From: Actinomyces denticolens
GTDB taxonomy: Bacteria; Actinomycetota; Actinomycetes; Actinomycetales; Actinomycetaceae
Direction of reading: 5' to 3'
Length of the DNA: 40,151 nucleotides
Assembly (NCBI RefSeq): GCF_002072185.1
Contig: NZ_MVIW01000028.1
Span: 1-40,151 of the forward strand
Within the stretch, counting starts at the first letter, position 1, and every line of letters starts with the position of its first letter. The notes under the pieces are model-generated. The model ran no database searches and was not told the origin of the DNA. It saw nothing but the letters and a program-made list of their open reading frames with translations. Below, one piece after another: positions 34,927 to 40,151 of the stretch. A program made the translations under genes and the position numbers.

Positions 34927-35801
34927 TGTCCCGTCCGATTCTTGAGGTCAGGGGACTGACCAAGAGGTATCCAGGTTTTGCGCTGGAGGATGTCAGCCTG
35001 TCGGTGGGTGCTGGCCGTGTGATGGGCTTTATTGGCCGTAACGGGGCCGGCAAGACCACGACGCTGAAGGCTGTTCTGCGCTTTATCCGCCCTGATGGCG
35101 GTGAGGTGCGCTTCTTCGGCGAGGACTTCCGGGGACGTGAGCACGAGGTCATGAGGCGCGTGTCGTTCTCGATGGGCGAGGTGGCCTTCTACCCCCGAAG
35201 GCGGCTGAGAACGATCACCGACGTCTACAGGCGGTTCTTTCCCCTCTGGGACGAGCGGGTCTACCGGGACTGCCTGGAGCGCTTCGAGTTGGTGGAGGAC
35301 AAGAAGGTCGAGGCGCTGTCGGCTGGTATGAGGGTCAAGTACGGGATCGCGCTGGCGCTGTCGCGTCGTGCTGAGTTGCTGCTGCTCGACGAGCCGACCA
35401 GCGGGCTGGACCCGCTCTCGCGTGACGACCTGCTGCGCGAACTGCGCGAGCTTGTCGACGACACGGGTGTCGGCCTGCTGTTCTCCACCCACCAGATGGG
35501 TGACCTGGAGCAGATCGCTGACGATGTCACCTACCTGTCCCGGGGGCGGGTACGCGCCAGCGGGACTCTGGAGGATTTCGCGGCGCACTACCGCATGGTC
35601 TCAGGTCCTGCTGAGACGGTGCCATCTGGGCTGGGATCCGTGCTGATCGGTGCCAGCCGGAGCCAGGGGCGCGTGACGGGTCTGGTCGAGGCCTCGCGGC
35701 TGGGTGAGGCCGCGGTGGCTGGGATCCGTGGGCTGGAGGTCACGCCGGCCAGCCTCAACGACATCATTGTCCATCTTGAGCGTCAGGAGAAGCAGTCATG
35801 A
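34926..35801 (+). CDS. ABC transporter ATP-binding protein inside the polyketide operon
   Basis: The 291-residue ATPase has Walker A GRNGAGKTT (37-45), a divergent signature LSAGMRVKYG (131-140) and Walker B LLLLDEPTSGLDP. The ATG at 34926 shares its A with the preceding stop (TGATG) and has AAGGAG 5 bases upstream; a GTG at 34923 is less likely. It overlaps the permease gene (ATGA). The location inside the operon suggests product export or self-protection (inference). It is not closely similar to the ATPase at 23889. Confidence 0.93.
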   Translation: MSRPILEVRGLTKRYPGFALEDVSLSVGAGRVMGFIGRNGAGKTTTLKAVLRFIRPDGGEVRFFGEDFRGREHEVMRRVSFSMGEVAFYPRRRLRTITDVYRRFFPLWDERVYRDCLERFELVEDKKVEALSAGMRVKYGIALALSRRAELLLLDEPTSGLDPLSRDDLLRELRELVDDTGVGLLFSTHQMGDLEQIADDVTYLSRGRVRASGTLEDFAAHYRMVSGPAETVPSGLGSVLIGASRSQGRVTGLVEASRLGEAAVAGIRGLEVTPASLNDIIVHLERQEKQS

Positions 35802-36445
35802 CCCCGATGGTGCGCAAGAGCCTGCGGCTGGTGAATATTCCGGTGACATGGTTTTTCCTGGCGCTGGTGCTGCTGCTCATGGTTCCGCAGTACCCCTATG
35901 TAATGGTGTTCCTGTACCAGGTGCTGGGACTGTACTTCGTGTTCCAGGGCGTGCGGGAGAACCATGACGTGTATTTCTCCCTGCTGCTGCCTGTGCGCAA
36001 GCGTGATATCGCCCGCAGCTACATGGAGTTGGCCTGGATAGTCGAGATCGCCCAGGTGGTGGCCTGTATACCGGTCATCCTTGTCCGCTACCAGATCTCG
36101 CCAGAGCGCAACCCGGTGGGGGTGCAGGCCAATATCGCGCTGCTGGGCGTGGGGCTGGTGGTGTTCGGGGTGTTCAATTCGGTGTTCTTCCCCATGTTCC
36201 TCAGGACGGGCTCGCGCCTGGGCGTGCCGGTGGCACTGGCGTCCCTGGCCGCCTCGCTGGTCGGGACCGCTGCCGAGGTCGGCGCGCACCTGGGAGGCGC
36301 GCCTGGTGAGGCCCTCAACGCCACCGGGAGCCAGCACCTGGGCCACCAGCTGGTGGTCCTGGGGGCGGGTGCCGTCTTCTTCGTCCTGGTCAACGCCGTC
36401 GCCCTGCGCGTATCCGCCACACGCTTCGAGCGCGCCGACCTGTGA
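35798..36445 (+). CDS. Small ABC-2-type permease
   Basis: The 215-residue membrane protein has about six hydrophobic segments, a charged loop after the second (LLPVRKRDIARSYME) and a short basic C-terminus. The LLPV/RKRDI segment is typical of small ABC-2 permeases paired with YtrB-like ATPases. It is coupled to the ATPase by ATGA. A 53-bp gap follows before the loading protein, with no terminator seen. Confidence 0.82.
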   Translation: MTPMVRKSLRLVNIPVTWFFLALVLLLMVPQYPYVMVFLYQVLGLYFVFQGVRENHDVYFSLLLPVRKRDIARSYMELAWIVEIAQVVACIPVILVRYQISPERNPVGVQANIALLGVGLVVFGVFNSVFFPMFLRTGSRLGVPVALASLAASLVGTAAEVGAHLGGAPGEALNATGSQHLGHQLVVLGAGAVFFVLVNAVALRVSATRFERADL

Positions 36446-36498
36446 GGCAGCCGTGGCACAGCGGCCATGTGTCTATTCACTCAGAGAGGGCAATAGTC

Positions 36499-39400
36499 AT
36501 GAACGATTCTGCAGACACCACTGCGCAGCAGCCGTGGGCCACGATGTGCAGGGACCACGGAGACCGCTTGACCTGGTCGTTCAGCGACGGAGACTCTGTG
36601 CTGGAGACGCTGACCGGCTCCGAGGCGGCTCGCTGGGCGACGGCGCTCGCCGGCTGGCTCCAGGAGCGCACATCGCCGGGTGACCGCGTGCTTATCGGCC
36701 TGCCCTATGGCAGCACTTTCATCGCTGCCCTGCTCGCCGCCGAGTACGCGGGTCTGGTCGCGGTGCCCCTCTCGCCTGAGACGCTCGACCACTCCGAGGC
36801 GCTCTCGCCAGCCGCTGCCTACATCGTGTCTGACGCCGAACCAACCGTGGTACTGACCAGTTCCGCCTACGTCAGCCGGTTCCAGGGCATGGCCGAGCAC
36901 ATTGTGGATGCCGCTGCGCTTCCCCGGCAGGACGACGCCCAGGAGACACCTCCCCGGGAAGCTGGCTGGGACGAGGTCGCGATCCTGCTGTACACCTCAG
37001 GGTCGACCGGGGCTCCCAAAGGTGTCCAGCACACCCGGCGCAGCATCCTCTCCGAGATGCGTGTCTGCACCTCTCTGTGGCAGGTGGACGAGGGGTCGAG
37101 CGTGGTGAGCTGGCTCCCGCTGTCTCACAGTTTCGGCATGAGCGTGGGCTTCCTCGGCCCCCTGCTGGCAGGGTGCCCGGTGCTCCTCATGCCCAGCGCG
37201 GCCTTCATCGAGGCCCCGGACAGGTGGTTGCGCCTGCTCGCCACCAGGCACGCCACTCACACGGCAGCGCCCAACTTCGCGCTTGACCACGCCATCCGCC
37301 ACGGTGCTGTGCAGTTGGACGACGATGTCTCCCTGGCCTCGGTGCGGACTGTCCTGACTGCTGGGGAGTGCGTCCGGCGTGACACGGTAGAGCAGTTCCA
37401 CGCCACCTTCGCGCCCTGGGGGCTGCGACGCGACGTGCTGAGCGTGCACTACGGGTCAACCGAGATGTGCGGCGTCACGTGCTCCAGGCTTGAGGCCCCT
37501 GTCGAGTTCATCAGCCTGGATCGTGCGTCGCTGCGACGTGGGTGCGCTGAGTTCCGGGAGCCGGGGGCGGAGGGCGCGCGTGACGTGCCCTCGTGCGGCG
37601 CCCCGCGAGGGCACGTCCGCCTCGAGGTCCGCGATGCCCAGGGACACGATCTCGGTGAGGATCGTGTGGGTGAGCTCCACGTCCTGTCCGGGAGCGCCTC
37701 CTCCGGCTACTGGGGCAACCCGGAGCTGACCGGACGCCAGTTCACCAGCTCCGAGGAGGGGCGCTGGTACCGCACTGGCGACCTCGCTGTCATTCATGAT
37801 CAGCAGCTTTTCATCGTCGGTCGCGAGAGCGACGTCATCATCATCAACGCCATGAACTATGATCCGGCGGACTTGGAGCTGTCGCTGCGTGAGGGTGCCG
37901 ACCTGCCACAGGGGCTGGAGACCTGCGTCATCTCCTGTGATATCGACGATCGTGAGCGCGTCGTCGTCGTCCAGGAGATCCCCGACAGCATGGGCAAGAG
38001 ACAGCGAGCCGGGCTGAGGGAGCGCAGCGTCGTCGCCCTCTCACAGTCGCACGGACTGTCTGTCCACGAGGTCGTCCTCGTCCCGCCCGGGACGCTGCGC
38101 GGCGATGGCATTGGCAAGCTCAGCCGCAAGGCCGTGGCCAGGCGCTACCTGGAAGGGGAGCTGGGCAGCGACCGGGCCCGTGGCGCCTCCTCTGGCGCGG
38201 AGTCCCACGCACAGGCCCCCTCCTTCACCTGGCCGCAGGATCTTGGGCTCGTCCAGGAACGGTGGGTCGTCGATTCCGGGCGCCGCAGCCCTCGGCTCGG
38301 CGACGTGCTGCTCGTCGGGGCGGAGCCTGAGACGGTGCCCGCGTGGCGTGAGGCTTGCGCCCCGTTCGCGGGTCGTGTCATCGTCGCCTCCGACGACCAG
38401 GCCGATGTGGTGTCTCGCGAGGCGACCTCCCAGCACGTGAGCACTGTGCTTGACCTGCGCGGGACACACGGGCCGTGGGACGCCGAGACAATGGCGGCGT
38501 CGTGGCGGATGCTGGCCGCGCTGGCCCAGCAGGCAGGGGACCCGCCAGCGGTGTTCCTGGTCTCCTCGGCGGTGACGCCGCAGGCGCGCGCGTACTGTGA
38601 GGCCCTGGTCGGCTTCGAGCGCTCTGTGGGCAGGGTGGTGCCGGACTGGCAGGTTCACCCAGTTGTCATCGATGAAGAGGTCCTGGCCGGCTCGGCGTGG
38701 CGCTCTCAGGTGGCAGCGGCGCTCGACCCCGCCGCTGGAGCCACCATGCTCAGCGGCGAAGGGCTGATGACGCTCGCCGGGGAGCGCATGAGTCCTGATG
38801 GCGCCGAGCCTCTGCCATCTCCTGAGGGCTCCTGGCTTGTCCTCGGGGTCACGGGTGGGATCGGCTCCTCGATCGCCAGGTGGCTACAGCAGGCTGGCGC
38901 CAGTATCGTCGGCGCTGGCCGCCGCAGCCTGGATGATGCTGAGGAGTCCCTCCACGCGGCTGGTCTTGAGGGGATCGACTACCGCGGCGTGGATCTGGGC
39001 GTGCCGACCGACCTCTCTGCTCTGGTCGCCTCGGTAGCGGCCGAGAGGAGCCTGCAGGGTGTTGTGTGGGCTGCCGGCCCCGGTCCACTGCCCTCAATGC
39101 CCGAGGCTGACCCGCGTGAGGTCGACATGTCGCTGCGCCTGCGGCTCGACTCCGCAGCGGCCCTGGCCCGTGCGGCCGCCGAGGCTGGTGCCAACCACGT
39201 CCTGTGGTGCTCCTCCACCGCCGCCCACCTGGGTGACTTCGGCAGTTGCGAGTACGCGGTCGGCAACCGCTACTTGGCCGCGCTGGCGGCCAACGGGCTC
39301 GGCACAAGCGTCGCCTGGCCGCTGTGGGCCGAGATCGGTGTCGGGCAGGAAGACACGGATAAATCATCCTTCATGCTGGCAGCGACGGGGCAGTCCCCGC

Positions 39401-40151
39401 TGCCTCCCCACGAGGCTGTGGGCGTGCTGGGCCAGGTGGCTGGTTCCTCCGGCCGGAGCATGGCGGTGGTCAAGGGGGACGTCGACCGGGTCCTGGCCGC
39501 CCTGCCCACGCCCCGTCAGGGGAGCGGGGGCGCGAGGAAGACTTCTGGGAACGGTCCCGCCTCGCCAGAGGAGGGGAGCCGCCAGCGCGGGGTGGGGGAG
39601 ATCGAGCGCGCCCTGGCGGACATGCTCCACGAGCTCCTGCGCCTGCCGGTAGCGGAGGTGGCGCTGGACGTGTCCATGCATGACATGGGGCTTGACTCCA
39701 TCTCACTCGTCGAGCTGTCCGGCATGATCACCGAGCAGCTGGGTGCCACCGTGGCTCCCGACGTGTTCTTCAGCCACCCGACCGTCAAGGCGCTTGCTGA
39801 GCACCTGGTGCAGCGCGTAGTCAGGTCTGGCCCTGGCACGGACGAGAGCCCCGGTGGTCCTGTCGCCGCACCAGCCCTGAGGCGGCGCAGCACCGGGCGT
39901 GCCGCGGGCGCGCCTCTGCCGCCAGTGACGAGCGCTCCTGGCGCTGACAGCGACGAGGCTGAGCCGTCGCCCCAGCAGTTCGGGCCCGAGGCTCCAGCCT
40001 CCTCCGCGCCGCGCTCGCAGCAGCCCAGTGTGGATCGGCGTGTGGTTGGTGCTGGTGTGGTTGTGTCGGGGATGGCGGGTGTGTTCCCGGGTGCGGCTGG
40101 TGTGGATGAGCTGTGGTCGTTGGTGCGGGAGGGGCGTGTTGCGCTGGGTCC
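36499..40151 (+). CDS. Polyketide loading/extension protein: AMP-ligase, KR, ACP, KS (3' end outside window)
   Basis: The frame stays open for 1217 codons to the window edge. An AMP-forming acyl ligase (about 1-550) has YTSGSTGAPKG (165-175), WLPLSHSFGM, YRTGDL (from 424) and a late IGKLSRKA; it should activate a carboxylic acid and load it on the ACP. A ketoreductase (about 560-1000) has LGVTGGIG (from 782) and the catalytic CSSTAAH plus Tyr919 in EYAVGN; it lacks a recognisable Leu-Asp-Asp motif, suggesting A-type stereochemistry. An ACP has MGLDSISLVEL with Ser1067. A Pro/Ala linker leads into a KS start (VVVSGMAGVFPGAAGVDELW). There is no AT domain. GAGAGGG precedes the ATG. The last ~40 codons have strikingly different codon use (see findings). 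Confidence 0.9.
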   Translation, partial: MNDSADTTAQQPWATMCRDHGDRLTWSFSDGDSVLETLTGSEAARWATALAGWLQERTSPGDRVLIGLPYGSTFIAALLAAEYAGLVAVPLSPETLDHSEALSPAAAYIVSDAEPTVVLTSSAYVSRFQGMAEHIVDAAALPRQDDAQETPPREAGWDEVAILLYTSGSTGAPKGVQHTRRSILSEMRVCTSLWQVDEGSSVVSWLPLSHSFGMSVGFLGPLLAGCPVLLMPSAAFIEAPDRWLRLLATRHATHTAAPNFALDHAIRHGAVQLDDDVSLASVRTVLTAGECVRRDTVEQFHATFAPWGLRRDVLSVHYGSTEMCGVTCSRLEAPVEFISLDRASLRRGCAEFREPGAEGARDVPSCGAPRGHVRLEVRDAQGHDLGEDRVGELHVLSGSASSGYWGNPELTGRQFTSSEEGRWYRTGDLAVIHDQQLFIVGRESDVIIINAMNYDPADLELSLREGADLPQGLETCVISCDIDDRERVVVVQEIPDSMGKRQRAGLRERSVVALSQSHGLSVHEVVLVPPGTLRGDGIGKLSRKAVARRYLEGELGSDRARGASSGAESHAQAPSFTWPQDLGLVQERWVVDSGRRSPRLGDVLLVGAEPETVPAWREACAPFAGRVIVASDDQADVVSREATSQHVSTVLDLRGTHGPWDAETMAASWRMLAALAQQAGDPPAVFLVSSAVTPQARAYCEALVGFERSVGRVVPDWQVHPVVIDEEVLAGSAWRSQVAAALDPAAGATMLSGEGLMTLAGERMSPDGAEPLPSPEGSWLVLGVTGGIGSSIARWLQQAGASIVGAGRRSLDDAEESLHAAGLEGIDYRGVDLGVPTDLSALVASVAAERSLQGVVWAAGPGPLPSMPEADPREVDMSLRLRLDSAAALARAAAEAGANHVLWCSSTAAHLGDFGSCEYAVGNRYLAALAANGLGTSVAWPLWAEIGVGQEDTDKSSFMLAATGQSPLPPHEAVGVLGQVAGSSGRSMAVVKGDVDRVLAALPTPRQGSGGARKTSGNGPASPEEGSRQRGVGEIERALADMLHELLRLPVAEVALDVSMHDMGLDSISLVELSGMITEQLGATVAPDVFFSHPTVKALAEHLVQRVVRSGPGTDESPGGPVAAPALRRRSTGRAAGAPLPPVTSAPGADSDEAEPSPQQFGPEAPASSAPRSQQPSVDRRVVGAGVVVSGMAGVFPGAAGVDELWSLVREGRVALG

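Noticed and set aside
1-40151. tRNA, rRNA or CRISPR elements
   Set aside because: No conserved tRNA arms, rRNA segments or regularly spaced repeats were seen on either strand.

Overview
The window is a piece of a high-GC actinobacterial chromosome. The gene order ruvX-mltG-aroE-aroC-aroK/aroB-efp-nusB, an EF-P with a Pro-Gly-Lys-Gly-Pro loop, GTG starts and near-exclusive C/G third codon positions in the housekeeping genes fit an Actinomyces/Schaalia-type organism (inference; no 16S is present).

Layout. 1-1784: two cell-surface proteins, the first cut by the window edge. 1888-5121: aspS, a strong bidirectional terminator, a divergently read cysteine-rich metal-binding protein with its ArsR/SmtB repressor, and a Sua5/YciO/YrdC-family protein. 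5098-9793: an MMPL-type membrane transporter, rarA and a TauE/SafE permease. 10007-21980: core genes rpsD, alaS, ruvX, mltG, aroE, aroC, an aroK-aroB fusion, a shikimate-kinase-like protein with a broken P-loop, a PaiB-like flavin protein, efp and nusB. 22060-25756 (minus strand): a peptide-antibiotic-type sensor/ABC module (response regulator, ABC ATPase, ABC-2 permease, histidine kinase). 25757-26829: no confident gene; it holds a deleted IS481-type transposase remnant, a good promoter and one doubtful small ORF. 26830-40151 (plus strand, running off the window): the start of a trans-acyltransferase polyketide synthase cluster.

The polyketide part is the exciting region. In order it encodes a free-standing acyltransferase homologue lacking the malonyl-binding Arg (probably an acyl hydrolase), a ketosynthase with Cys replaced by Ser (the decarboxylase of beta-branching cassettes), an acyltransferase/PfaD-type enoylreductase didomain, a PksH/ECH1-like dehydratase, an ACP-KS-DH synthase protein, an ABC exporter pair, and a giant loading protein with AMP-ligase, ketoreductase, ACP and the beginning of a KS. 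No AT domain is seen inside the synthase proteins, so extender units should be supplied in trans by the AT domain of the AT-ER protein. The HMG-CoA-synthase-like enzyme, its donor ACP and ECH2 are not in the window and should lie downstream if the beta-branch cassette is complete. Nearly all these genes overlap by a few bases, so they probably form one long operon.

From about 22 kb onward, third codon positions carry visibly more A and T than in the core genes. Together with the IS remnant this suggests that the sensor/ABC module and the PKS cluster were inserted downstream of nusB. No tRNA, rRNA or CRISPR was seen. All family calls are from reading motifs by eye, without database searches.
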